A stretch of 62,561 bases of DNA from Longimicrobiaceae bacterium (GTDB taxonomy: Bacteria; Gemmatimonadota; Gemmatimonadetes; Longimicrobiales; Longimicrobiaceae). The translations under genes were made by a program, and so were the position numbers. Each line of letters opens with the position of its first letter. Position 1 is the stretch's first letter. The notes beneath the pieces were generated by a model that saw nothing but the letters and a program-made list of their open reading frames with translations, was not told the DNA's origin and searched no databases. Location: positions 1 to 62,561 of the forward strand of contig JASLAX010000117.1 in NCBI GenBank assembly GCA_030146875.1, written 5' to 3'. Below, piece after piece: positions 9,427 to 18,395 of this stretch.

Positions 9427-9475
9427 TGGTCTTCGTCCGGAGCCGAGGCCGACGGCGGTCGCGGCGGGGGACGGC

Positions 9476-10246
9476 CTACGCCGCCCCGACCGGCTCCGCG
9501 GCGGGAGCGCGGACCACCAGCCCGGCGGAGAGCAGGACGCGCTCGTTCTCGGACGAGAGCGCGGTCCCATCCTCCACCGCCCGCAGCGCCCGGGCCAGCG
9601 AGGGCGTGATGGCACCGCTGACGCGCTCCAGGCCGCGGCCGTCGACCAGCAGGTTGAACTCGCCCTCCTCCAAGTCCGCGTACGGCGGCGGGCGGCGCTC
9701 GGTGAGGTAGCGGAGCAGGCGCACGGGGTCGTGGCGGAAGGGGACCACCCGCAGGCGGGGGTCCAGGCGCAGCGGCCCGCCCTCCGCCCCGGGAGAATCC
9801 AGGCCCGGGGCCGGGGGCGGCGCCATGCCCACCTGGAAGTGCGCCATCTCGTAGCCCACCACCTCGGCCAGGTAGGGGCTGTCCAGCGCCCCGGCCCGGA
9901 GCCGGTCGTGCAGGAAGGCGGCCCACCGGGGCAGCTCCCGCGGGGACATGGGGTCCGGGTGGGGGTGGCGCTCCCAGAACGCCTCCGCCTCTCGCCGGAA
10001 GTGGTCCCCCAGCAGGAAGCAGCTCAGCGGCAGGACGGCCACCATCTGGCCGATGCGGCCCGCGCGGTACAGGGTGCAGTGCACCTGCATCCCCCGCTGC
10101 GCCGCGGCGTCGGCCACGCGGCGCCGCTCGCGCTCCGTGAGGTCGAAGCCGTCCAGGAACGGCGCGGGGTCGCGGCGCACCTCCACGCACAGCGCGGGAG
10201 AGGCGGCCAGGCGGGCCATGGCGAGCTGGAATCCGAGGAGCGACAC
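9476..10246 (-). CDS. MNIO partner protein (BufC/TglI/MbnC-like role)
   Basis: 256 residues starting at GTG 10246 with a strong GGAGG ribosome site, 10 bases after the MNIO stop. The N-terminal half is alpha-helical (MSLLGFQLAMARLAASPALC, then LTERERRRVADAA); the middle has VLPLSCFLLGDHFRREAEAFW and WAAFLHDRLRAG, reminiscent of partner proteins that present the precursor peptide to DUF692 oxidases. The C-terminal half is mixed alpha/beta (LRVVPFRHDPVRLLRYL, ENERVLLSAGLVV). The partner role comes mainly from gene position and length; the sequence is not a textbook match to any one partner family. It has no signal peptide and is likely cytoplasmic. Confidence 0.65.
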   Translation of the reverse strand: MSLLGFQLAMARLAASPALCVEVRRDPAPFLDGFDLTERERRRVADAAAQRGMQVHCTLYRAGRIGQMVAVLPLSCFLLGDHFRREAEAFWERHPHPDPMSPRELPRWAAFLHDRLRAGALDSPYLAEVVGYEMAHFQVGMAPPPAPGLDSPGAEGGPLRLDPRLRVVPFRHDPVRLLRYLTERRPPPYADLEEGEFNLLVDGRGLERVSGAITPSLARALRAVEDGTALSSENERVLLSAGLVVRAPAAEPVGAA

Positions 10247-10256
10247 GGCGGGCCTC

Positions 10257-11180
10257 CTAGTGGTGGCGTTCCCAGGCGTCGCGCGCCTTCCGCACCTCGC
10301 GGCGCACGCCCTCGGCCCCCAGCAGGGGGAAGTACGTCTCCTCGAACTCGAAGGTGATCCCGCACAGGTTGGGAGCGGCGGCCACCACCTCGTCCAGGAT
10401 CTCCCACACCGGGTCGGCCACCGGACCGCTGTGCGCGTCGTTGTACATCCCCGCCAGCTCCATTCCGCCGGCCACGTGCACCTCGACCACGCGGGACAGG
10501 TCCAGCGCGTGGACGAACGCGCGCGCGTCGAAGCCGTGGTTCACGGCGTTGCAGTGCACGTTGTGGATGTCCAGCAGGATCCCGCACCCGGTGCGCTCCG
10601 TGAGGCGGTTCAGGAACTCGGGCTCGGTCATCTCCTGCTCCGGAAGGTCCACGTAGTACACGTTGTTCTCCAGCAGGAACGGCACGGGGCTGCGCCCTTG
10701 GACGTGCTTCACGCGCTCCGCCACCAGGTCCAGCACCTCCTCGTCGTAGGGGACGTTCAGGGCCACGCCGGCGAACTCGGAGTGCGCGTCCAGCCCCTTC
10801 ACCCGCAGGAAGGAGAGGTGGTCGGAGTGCCAGGGCATGCGGTAGCGCTCGCGCCAGCGGGCCACCTGCTCCACGTGCTCCACGTCGAACATCTCGGCGC
10901 TGCCGATGGAGAGCCCCACGCTGTGCCCCACCAGCGGGCGGCGCGCGGCGATCCAGTCCACCGTCTCCACCGACGAGGCCACCTCCTTGAACCGGTCCGG
11001 CCGGCCCATCCCCTCGTCCATCCAGAAGCGGTCCGGGATCACCGCCACGTAGTCGACCAGGTCGATCCCATCGCGCAGCATGGGAGTGAGCGAGGCGTTG
11101 TGGAGGATGCCCACGCCCAGCCTGGGCAGGGCTGCCAGACCGTCGGCGGGAAGGGTCGCGGTGGCGGGCGAGGAGCTCAT
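10257..11180 (-). CDS. DUF692 multinuclear non-heme iron oxidase (MNIO)
   Basis: 307 residues with the full DUF692 TIM-barrel set of metal ligands: LGVGILHN near residue 22, GHSVGLSIGSAEMF, WHSDHLSF (His118, Asp120, His121), LLENNVYYVD (Glu near 169), LLDIHNVHCNA, VVEVHVAGG, NDAHSGPV and TFEFEETYFP. Characterised relatives (MbnB, TglH, BufB and others) bind two or three irons and use O2 to remodel Cys, Asp or Asn residues of ribosomal peptides, usually with a partner protein. Here the order is peptide, MNIO, partner, as expected of a RiPP system. ATG 11180 avoids an Arg-rich extension. The reaction on this peptide is unknown. Confidence 0.9.
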   Translation of the reverse strand: MSSSPATATLPADGLAALPRLGVGILHNASLTPMLRDGIDLVDYVAVIPDRFWMDEGMGRPDRFKEVASSVETVDWIAARRPLVGHSVGLSIGSAEMFDVEHVEQVARWRERYRMPWHSDHLSFLRVKGLDAHSEFAGVALNVPYDEEVLDLVAERVKHVQGRSPVPFLLENNVYYVDLPEQEMTEPEFLNRLTERTGCGILLDIHNVHCNAVNHGFDARAFVHALDLSRVVEVHVAGGMELAGMYNDAHSGPVADPVWEILDEVVAAAPNLCGITFEFEETYFPLLGAEGVRREVRKARDAWERHH

Positions 11181-11263
11181 GGGAGCGCTTTCGGGGGATG
11201 CGGTGCGGAGGCGCGCCCGGCGGGGAGGGGCGCCTGGGGGCCCCCTCCCCGACCGGCTGTCGA

Positions 11264-11437
11264 TCAGAACAGGATGTTGATGAGCTTCTGCAGGGTGCTG
11301 CCCTGGGGCTCGACGGCCGCCGAGCCGCAGGCGTAGCAGGGCTGCGTGTCGGCCAGGAACTTCCCGTCGACCACCTCGACCTGCAGGTCGATGGGCTCCT
11401 CGATGGTGCCGCGGTCGATCTGGGTGAAGGACTGCAT
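11264..11437 (-). CDS. Putative MNIO precursor peptide, 57 residues
   Basis: A short gene with a strong ribosome site (GGAGG six bases before ATG 11437) and a plausible promoter, first in line before the MNIO gene 83 bases downstream. The peptide has an acidic N-terminal half (IDRGTIEEPIDLQVEVVDGK, residues 7-26) that would suit a leader, then QPCYACGS with its only cysteines at 34 and 37, and a hydrophobic tail STLQKLINILF. A CxxC core two-thirds along, with no signal peptide, differs from the periplasmic multi-Cys bufferins and from TglA-type C-terminal Cys precursors as I know them. Substrate status is inferred from neighbourhood and cysteines. Confidence 0.7.
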   Translation of the reverse strand: MQSFTQIDRGTIEEPIDLQVEVVDGKFLADTQPCYACGSAAVEPQGSTLQKLINILF

Positions 11438-11491
11438 GGGACCTCCGGTTGTGGAAGGGTGGATCCGGGCGGCGCCCGGTGGGGGAAAGCA

Positions 11492-11521
11492 AAGGTAAGG
11501 GAAGCGGCGGCCCTCCGTCAA
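11492..11521 (-). promoter_or_regulatory. Putative promoter of the MNIO cluster
   Basis: On the minus strand TTGACG (11516-11521) and TACCTT (11492-11497) are 18 bases apart, 55 bases before the peptide ATG. A short A+T-richer pocket (11521-11555) lies just upstream, in contrast with the surrounding G+C. Confidence 0.5.
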
Positions 11522-11927
11522 CGGGTATGGTCCGGAAATGTTAGTACAATTTCCACACGCCGACGCCGCCGCCCTGGCCTCCCCTCACCCGCGGCGAAAG
11601 GCGTCGGCGGCGCCGTGGGAACGGCGCGGGGCCACGCCGCTCCGCCCCCTCCGATCACTCCCAAAGGCCGGTTGAGAGCGTACGGAGGAGGCGGAAGGGC
11701 CATCGCCCCGCCGGGGCGGGCACGGTGGCCGTCGCCTCGCCCGCCCCCGCGGGAGGACGGCGGCCACGCCCGGGGGTGGACACCGAGGCGTTCTCCGCGC
11801 CCGGCCTCCCCGCCCGACCGCACGTTCCGCCCGCGGCGCGGGCGGCGAGAAGCGCCCGGGCGGCACGGAGTTCCGCCCGTGGAGGGGCGGCTCCCTTGCC
11901 GCGATCCTGCCCGGCGGCACACATTGC
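11522..11927. other. Intergenic spacer between the MNIO cluster and A2M gene
   Basis: About 400 bases between divergent transcription units. It begins with an A+T-richer patch (GGAAATGTTAGTACAATTTC at 11533-11552), then returns to very high G+C. No gene or tRNA is seen. Confidence 0.35.
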
Positions 11928-11962
11928 GCGGGGACGGAACGGTCAGACGTTCCCGTCCCCGC
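11928..11962. other. Hairpin upstream of the alpha-2-macroglobulin gene
   Basis: Arms 11928-11941 and 11948-11962 pair over 14 bp with one extra C, loop GTCAGA, ending 62 bases before the A2M start. It could be an operator, a 5' leader structure or an upstream terminator; the sequence does not decide. Confidence 0.35.
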
Positions 11963-12024
11963 TCGTTCCGTCCCGGAGCCGCGCGCCGTCCGCGCTGCCC
12001 GCCTCCCCGCACCACCCCGGTCGC

Positions 12025-15000
12025 ATGCTTCCGTACGCCGTCCGCCGCCTGGTCCCCGCCGTGCTCGCCCTGCTCCTCGTTCCGGCCGCCGCGGGCGCGC
12101 AGGAGCGCGTGCGCGTGGCGCCCCTCTACGCCCGCGGCATGGTCGTGGGCGCCACGGCGCCGGACACCATCGGCCTGCGCTACCGGCTGAGCGAGGGACG
12201 CGGGACCGGTCCCGCGGCGTCCGCGGCCGAGCGGGCGGTCGCGGGCACGCGGCTCACCGAGGCCCAGGTGGCGGCGCTGCTCGCCCGCGCCCGCGCGCTC
12301 CCCGTGCAGAGGACGGCGGCGGACTCGTTCCACTTCCCCGCGCGCACGCTTCCCACGCCCCGCGCCGGGGCCACGGTGGTCGCCGGCTTCCCGGCGCCCG
12401 AGGCCTCGCCGGAACGCCCGCGGACGCCCGCCCCCGCCCCGCTGACGGTGACGCGCCGCGGGCCCGAGGGCGAGGTGGCGGTCGGCGCCGGCGTGGTCGT
12501 GTCGTTCTCGCAGCCCATGGTGCCGCTCTCCTCCGTCTCCGAGACGGACGCCGCGGCGGTGCCGGTGCGGATGTCGCCGCAGCCCCCGGGGCGCTGGCGC
12601 TGGCTGGACGTGCGCACGCTGGTCTTCGAGCCGCGCGGCCGGCTGCCCATGGCCACCGAGTACGTGGTGGAGGTCCCCGCCGGGGCGCGCTCGGCCACGG
12701 GCGGGGTGATGGGCGAGGGGGTGCGGTGGACGTTCGGCACCCCGGCGGCGCGCGTGGTGGGCTCGTGGCCCAACGGCCAGGCCACCGGGCTGCGGCCGGT
12801 GATCGTGATCGCCTTCGACCAGCGCGTCTCGGCCGATGCCGTGCTGCCCACGGTGCGCGCCCGATCCGCGGGCACGGCCGTGGCGCTCCGCGTGGCCACC
12901 GCCGCCGAGGTGCAGGCGGACGAGGACGCCCGCGCCCGCGTGCGCGGGCTGCCCGAGGGACGCTGGATCGCGCTGGTCCCCGCCTCCCCCCTGCCGTCCG
13001 CGTCGCAGGTGAACGTGGAGGTGGGGCCGGGAACGCCGTCGGCCGAGGGGCCGCGGCGCACGACCACCGTGCAGGAGTTCGCGTTCCGCACCTACGGACC
13101 GCTGCGCGTGCGGACGAGCCGCTGCGGGTGGGGCGGCGGGTGCGCCCCCGGGCAGCCGTTCGCGATCGAGATGACCAACCCGCTGGACACGGTGGGGTGG
13201 CGTACCGGCCGCGTGCGGGTGGAGCCGGCCATCCCCGGGATGGCGGTGGACGTCTCCGGCACCACCATCGTCATCCGCGGGCAGACGGCGCCCGAGACCA
13301 CCTACCGCATCTTCCTCTCCCCCGAGATCCGCGATCGCTTCGCGCAGCGGCTGGGGGACACGCGCCCCATCTCCATCCGCGTGGGCACCGGCGCCGGCCG
13401 GGTGTGGACCCCCGGCGGCAGCATGGTGATCCTGGACCCGGCCGGCCCCCCGCGCGTCACCTTCCTGAGCAGCGACGTGGGCCGGGTACGGGTGCGGGTG
13501 CACCGCGTGACCCCGGAGAGCTGGGCCCGGTTCTCGGCCGGCATCCGCCGCCCGCGCGACGGCGGCCCCGCCCCGCTCCCGGGGACGGAGGTGTCGTCCC
13601 GCGAGGTGTCGCCGGGCGGGGCGCACGGGGCGGCGGTGGCCACGACGGTGGACGTGGGGCCCGCGATGGACGGCGGGCTGGGGCACGCGCTGGTGGCGAT
13701 CGAGCCCGTGTCCGGGAGCGCCGACCAGAGGCGCGGCGGGATCTACCAGTGGGTGCAGGGTACGCGCACCGGCCTGGTGGCGCTGGCGGACGGCGACTCG
13801 CTGCTCGTCTGGGCCGCCTCGCTGGCCGACGGCGCCCCCGTGGCGGGCGCGCAGGTCTCCATCCAGGGAGCGGCGCCCGCCACGACGGACGCCCGGGGCC
13901 TGGCGATGCTGCCACTGCCGGGGAAGCGGCAGGAGCGGCAGGCGCTGCTGGTCCGCTCCGGCGCCGACGTGGCGCTGCTCCCCGAGCAGGGCGAGGGCGA
14001 GTGGGCGAGCTGGGCGCGCCAGGGACGCGGGCGCGGGCGGTCGTGGTACCTCTTCACCGACCGCGGGCTGTACCGCCCCGGCGAGGAGGTGCGCTTCAAG
14101 GGATGGATGCGCGACGCGGGGCGGGAAGGTCCCACGATGGCGGCGCGCGAAGGCGCCGAGGTCCGCTGGCGCGCCGCCGACCCGCAGGGGAACCAGGTCG
14201 CCACGGGGACGGCGCGCCTGACGGCGCTGGGCGGCTTCGACGGGCGGTTCACCGTGCCCCAGGGCTCCAACCTGGGCGGCGGGTCGCTGCAGGTGCACAT
14301 GGTGGCCGACTCCCTGGCGAACCGCGGGCACCTGGGCTTCCAGGTGCAGGAGTTCCGGCGGCCCGAGTTCACGGTGTCGATGGACGTGCCCCCCGGGCCG
14401 CACGTGGTGGGCGGGCACGCGGAGCTCACCGCGAAGGCGGCCTACCTGGCCGGCGGACCGCTCCCCGGCGCCGCCACGCGCTGGGAGGCCACGTCCATCG
14501 ACGCCCACTTCACCCCCCCCGGGTGGGAGGGGTGGTCGTTCGGCGCCGCGCGCGACTGGTGGGAGCGCGGGAACGGCGTGCGCTTCACCGCGCCGGGGCT
14601 GGACGGCCGCACCGACGCCGCGGGAGCCCACGTCCTGCGCATCGACTTCGACCGCGCGGACCCGCCGAACCCCTCCACGCTGGCGGTGCAGGCGACCATC
14701 ACCGACGTGAACCGGCAGACGTGGACGGCCAACGGCTCCCTGCTGGTGCACCCGGCCGAGGTGTACGCCGGTCTGCGCACCGACCGGCAGTGGATGCCGC
14801 GCGGCACCCCCATCGAGGTGCAGGTGGCGGCGGTGGGGATCGACGGCAAGGCCGTGGTGGGCCGCACGGTGGAGGTGCGGGCGGAGCGGGTCGCCGGGCG
14901 GATGGTGGGCGGGGAGTGGGAGGAGAAGATGGAGGACGTGCAGGAGTGCCGCGTGGTGAGCGCCGCCACGCCGCTCCCCTGCGCCTTCCGCACCCCCGCC

Positions 15001-18000
15001 GGGGGACGCTGGCGCGTCACGGCGCGCACGACCGACGCCGCCGGCCGCCCCTCGCGCTCGCGGCTGGGCCTCTGGGTCTCGGGCGAGGCGGCGATCCCGG
15101 GGCAGGAGCCCGAGAAGGAGGCGGAAGTGCAGATGGTGGCCGACCGCGAGACGTACCGGCCGGGCGACACGGCGCGCATCCTCCTGCGCCTGCCCTTCTT
15201 CCCCGCGCGCGGCGTGCTGGCGGTGACCCGCGGGAGCATCGAGGAGACGCGCTCCTTCCGCTCCGACGAGCCCACCGTCTCGGTCGCCGTGCCCATCGGC
15301 GAGCGCGACGTGCCCAACGTGGGGCTGCGGGTGGAGATCGTGGGCTCGTCGGCGGCCGACGGCCGCCCGCGCGACTCCGCCAGCGGGATCGACCATGCGG
15401 CGGGGGCGCTGGAGCTGCGCGTCCCGCCGGTGACGCGCGCGCTGAAGCTGGCGGTGACGCCGCGCGACACGGCCATGACGCCGGAGGGCACGTCCAGCGT
15501 GGACGTGGAGGTGCGCGACCACGGCGGCCGCCCCGTCGCGGGGGCCGAGGTGGCGCTGGTGGTGGTGGACGAGTCGGTGCTGGCGCTGGCGGGCTACGAC
15601 CTTCCCGACCCGCTCAACGTCTTCTACCCGTACCGCCACACCAACATCAGCGCGCGCCACTCGCGGAAGGACGTGGTCCCCGTGCCGCGGGACTTCACGC
15701 CCGCGGTGGGGACGCTGGTGGGAACGGTGCGCAACGCGGTGACGCAGGAGCCCGTGGGCGGCGCGACGGTGCGGCTGGAGGGCACCGACCGCGCGGCCAC
15801 GACGGACGCGGCGGGGCGCTTCCGCCTGCAGGGCGTGGGCGCGGGGACGTGGACGCTGGTGGTGGAGCGGGCCGACTACGGGCGGGCGGAGATGTCGGTG
15901 CGGGTGGCCGGCGGCGAGGCGCACCCGGCGCTGCGCATCTCCATCCTGAGCCGCAACCCCGAGGGGGACGCGACGCAGCTCAACGCGCTGGTGGTGACGG
16001 GGGCGGTGGCGGAGTCGCGCCAGCGGAGCGGCTCGGACATGATGGCCCCCCCCGCGGTCGTGGCGCCGCCGCCGCCGCCCAGCCCGATGGCGCCCCCCGC
16101 GCCGGCGGCGCAGGCGGCGACGGGCGCGATGGCCGACGCCGCGGGACGGCCGGGGCCCGCCATCAACGTCCGCGCCAACTTCGTCCCGCTCGCGGTGTTC
16201 GTGGCGGCGGCGACGACGGACGCGGGGGGCCGGATCTCGGTGCCCTTCACCCTCCCCTCCAACCTCACCCGCTACCGGGTGATGGCGGTGGCGGTGCACG
16301 GGGAGCAGCGATTCGGGACGGGCGAGTCGGGGATCACGGCGCGGCAGCCGCTGATGGTGCGGCCCTCCGCCCCCCGCTTCCTGAACTTCGGCGACCGCTT
16401 CGACCTGCCGGTGGTGCTGCAGAACCAGACGGGGGCGCCGATGACGGTGGACGTGGCGGTGCGCGCGTCCGGCCTCTCGCTGGCGGAGGCCGGCAAGCGG
16501 GTGACGGTGCCCGCGGGCGACCGGGTGGAGGTGCGCTTCGCGGCCGAGGCCACGCAGGCCGGCCCCGCCCACGTGCAGATCGTCGCCGCCTCGGGGCGGA
16601 ACGGCGACGCGGCGGAGCTCACGCTTCCCGTCTACACGCCCGCCACGACGGAGTCGTTCGCCACCCACGGCACGGTGGACGACGGGCAGGGCCCGGCCGT
16701 GCTGCCGCTGCGGGTGCCGGCCGACGCCATCCCCAGCTTCGGCGGGCTGGAGGTCACCACCTCCTCCACCGCCCTGCAGGAGCTGACGGACGCGGTGTTG
16801 TACCTGACGCGCTACCCGTACGAGTGCAGCGAGCAGATCGCGTCGCGGCTCATGGCCGTGGCGGCGCTGCGCGACGTGATGTCCGCCTTCCGGGCCCCGG
16901 GCCTGCCGTCGGCGGACTCGGTGCGGGCATCGGTGGAGCGCGACATCCGCCTCCTCGCCGCGCTGCAGAACGACGACGGAGGCTTCCCCTTCTGGGAGCG
17001 CGGCGACGAGTCGTGGCCGTACGTCTCGGTGCACGTGGCGCACGCGCTGGCCCGCGCCAGGGAGAAGGGGTACGCGGTGCCGGAGGCGATGATCCAGCGG
17101 TCGCAGCGCTACCTGCGCGAGGTCGACCGGCACATGCCGGCGTGGTACCCGGTCTCGGTGCGCCGCGCGATCCAGACGTACGCGGTGTACACGCGCGGCA
17201 AGCTGGGCGACCGAGCGGCCGCCGGCCAGGCGAGGATCATGGCCGAGCGGCTGGGCGCCGACTCGCTGACGGCGGAGAGCGCCGCCTGGCTGCTGACCAC
17301 GATCGCCGAGGGCGGGCAGGAGCCCGCCATCCAGGCGCAGCTCCTTCGCGTCCTGCGCAACCGGGCCACGGAGACGGCGTCCACCGCCACCTTCGCCACC
17401 CGCTACGAGGACGGCGAGTACCTGCTTCTGCACTCGTCGCGGCGCACCGACGGGGTGGTGCTGGAGGCGCTGATGGCGGCCGACTCCACCAGCGACCTGA
17501 TCCCCAAGACGGTCCGTGGGCTGCTCGGCTCGCGGCGGGCCGGGCGCTGGCTGAACACGCAGGAGAACGTGTGGATCCTGCTGGCGCTGGACCGCTACTT
17601 CCGGGCGTACGAGCGCGCCACGCCCGACTTCCTGGCGCGGGTGTGGCTGGGAGAGCGCTTCGCGGGCGAGCACGCCTTCCGCGGGCGGACCACGGAGCGC
17701 TTCCACCTGGAGGTGCCCATGCGCGCCCTGGGCGCGGCCGGGCGCGAGACCACGCTGACGCTGGGGAAGGAGGGCACCGGGCGGATGTACTGGCGCGCGG
17801 GGCTGCGGTACGCGCCGCGGGACCTGGACGTGGTGCCGCTGTCGCGGGGCTTCTCGGTGGAGCGCACCTACGAGGCGGTGGACGACTCCACCGACGTGCG
17901 CCGCGCGCCCGACGGGCGCTGGGTGGTGAAGGCCGGCGTCCGCGTGCGGGTGACGGTGACCATGACGGTGCCCGCGCGCCGGGTGCACGTGGCGCTGGTG

Positions 18001-18375
18001 GACCCGCTCCCGGCCGGCTTCGAGGCGGTGAACGCGGAGCTGCAGGGCACGCGCCGAGTGCCGCCCGCCACGCCCGCCCCCGGGCGCGGGCGCCCGGGGA
18101 ACGTGCTGACGGTCGACCAGGACCTGTCGGGGTGGGGCTGGGGCTGGTGGTGGCGCTGGAGCTGGTTCGAGCACCAGAACCTGCGCGACGACCGCGCCGA
18201 GGCCTTCGCCACGCAGGTCCGCGCGGGAACGCACACCTACTCGTACGTCGCGCGGGCCACCACGCCCGGGATCTTCATCGTCCCGCCGCCGCGGGCGGAG
18301 GAGATGTATTCGCCCGAGACGTTCGGGCGGGGCGGCACGGACCGGGTCACGATCGAGGCACCCGCTCCGCGCTGA
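12025..18375 (+). CDS. Bacterial alpha-2-macroglobulin family protein
   Basis: A 2,116-residue secreted protein: Sec signal (LVPAVLALLLVPAAAGAQ) without a lipobox, MG-type beta domains, then the thioester motif Cys1601-Ser-Glu-Gln1604 (YECSEQIASRLM) in the thioester/alpha-alpha barrel domain. Bacterial A2Ms trap attacking proteases in the periplasm through the thioester. A carboxypeptidase-regulatory-like domain (about 1229-1310: VGTVRNAVTQEPVGGATVRL) sits before the thioester domain, followed by a Pro/Ala-rich linker (about 1341-1365). E. coli and many other A2M genes neighbour a PBP1C gene; none is here. ATG 12025 begins the signal peptide. Confidence 0.93.
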   Translation: MLPYAVRRLVPAVLALLLVPAAAGAQERVRVAPLYARGMVVGATAPDTIGLRYRLSEGRGTGPAASAAERAVAGTRLTEAQVAALLARARALPVQRTAADSFHFPARTLPTPRAGATVVAGFPAPEASPERPRTPAPAPLTVTRRGPEGEVAVGAGVVVSFSQPMVPLSSVSETDAAAVPVRMSPQPPGRWRWLDVRTLVFEPRGRLPMATEYVVEVPAGARSATGGVMGEGVRWTFGTPAARVVGSWPNGQATGLRPVIVIAFDQRVSADAVLPTVRARSAGTAVALRVATAAEVQADEDARARVRGLPEGRWIALVPASPLPSASQVNVEVGPGTPSAEGPRRTTTVQEFAFRTYGPLRVRTSRCGWGGGCAPGQPFAIEMTNPLDTVGWRTGRVRVEPAIPGMAVDVSGTTIVIRGQTAPETTYRIFLSPEIRDRFAQRLGDTRPISIRVGTGAGRVWTPGGSMVILDPAGPPRVTFLSSDVGRVRVRVHRVTPESWARFSAGIRRPRDGGPAPLPGTEVSSREVSPGGAHGAAVATTVDVGPAMDGGLGHALVAIEPVSGSADQRRGGIYQWVQGTRTGLVALADGDSLLVWAASLADGAPVAGAQVSIQGAAPATTDARGLAMLPLPGKRQERQALLVRSGADVALLPEQGEGEWASWARQGRGRGRSWYLFTDRGLYRPGEEVRFKGWMRDAGREGPTMAAREGAEVRWRAADPQGNQVATGTARLTALGGFDGRFTVPQGSNLGGGSLQVHMVADSLANRGHLGFQVQEFRRPEFTVSMDVPPGPHVVGGHAELTAKAAYLAGGPLPGAATRWEATSIDAHFTPPGWEGWSFGAARDWWERGNGVRFTAPGLDGRTDAAGAHVLRIDFDRADPPNPSTLAVQATITDVNRQTWTANGSLLVHPAEVYAGLRTDRQWMPRGTPIEVQVAAVGIDGKAVVGRTVEVRAERVAGRMVGGEWEEKMEDVQECRVVSAATPLPCAFRTPAGGRWRVTARTTDAAGRPSRSRLGLWVSGEAAIPGQEPEKEAEVQMVADRETYRPGDTARILLRLPFFPARGVLAVTRGSIEETRSFRSDEPTVSVAVPIGERDVPNVGLRVEIVGSSAADGRPRDSASGIDHAAGALELRVPPVTRALKLAVTPRDTAMTPEGTSSVDVEVRDHGGRPVAGAEVALVVVDESVLALAGYDLPDPLNVFYPYRHTNISARHSRKDVVPVPRDFTPAVGTLVGTVRNAVTQEPVGGATVRLEGTDRAATTDAAGRFRLQGVGAGTWTLVVERADYGRAEMSVRVAGGEAHPALRISILSRNPEGDATQLNALVVTGAVAESRQRSGSDMMAPPAVVAPPPPPSPMAPPAPAAQAATGAMADAAGRPGPAINVRANFVPLAVFVAAATTDAGGRISVPFTLPSNLTRYRVMAVAVHGEQRFGTGESGITARQPLMVRPSAPRFLNFGDRFDLPVVLQNQTGAPMTVDVAVRASGLSLAEAGKRVTVPAGDRVEVRFAAEATQAGPAHVQIVAASGRNGDAAELTLPVYTPATTESFATHGTVDDGQGPAVLPLRVPADAIPSFGGLEVTTSSTALQELTDAVLYLTRYPYECSEQIASRLMAVAALRDVMSAFRAPGLPSADSVRASVERDIRLLAALQNDDGGFPFWERGDESWPYVSVHVAHALARAREKGYAVPEAMIQRSQRYLREVDRHMPAWYPVSVRRAIQTYAVYTRGKLGDRAAAGQARIMAERLGADSLTAESAAWLLTTIAEGGQEPAIQAQLLRVLRNRATETASTATFATRYEDGEYLLLHSSRRTDGVVLEALMAADSTSDLIPKTVRGLLGSRRAGRWLNTQENVWILLALDRYFRAYERATPDFLARVWLGERFAGEHAFRGRTTERFHLEVPMRALGAAGRETTLTLGKEGTGRMYWRAGLRYAPRDLDVVPLSRGFSVERTYEAVDDSTDVRRAPDGRWVVKAGVRVRVTVTMTVPARRVHVALVDPLPAGFEAVNAELQGTRRVPPATPAPGRGRPGNVLTVDQDLSGWGWGWWWRWSWFEHQNLRDDRAEAFATQVRAGTHTYSYVARATTPGIFIVPPPRAEEMYSPETFGRGGTDRVTIEAPAPR

Positions 18376-18395
18376 CCTCGGGCGAGGAGGGGTCC

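Noticed and set aside
11518..18234. Very long open frame antisense to the A2M gene (about 2,238 codons), and a similar 1,741-codon one across 2114-7339
   Set aside because: Translations are Arg/Gly/Ala/His-rich with no domains, signal or ribosome site, and lie opposite genes with clear families. G+C-rich DNA leaves the antisense frames open.
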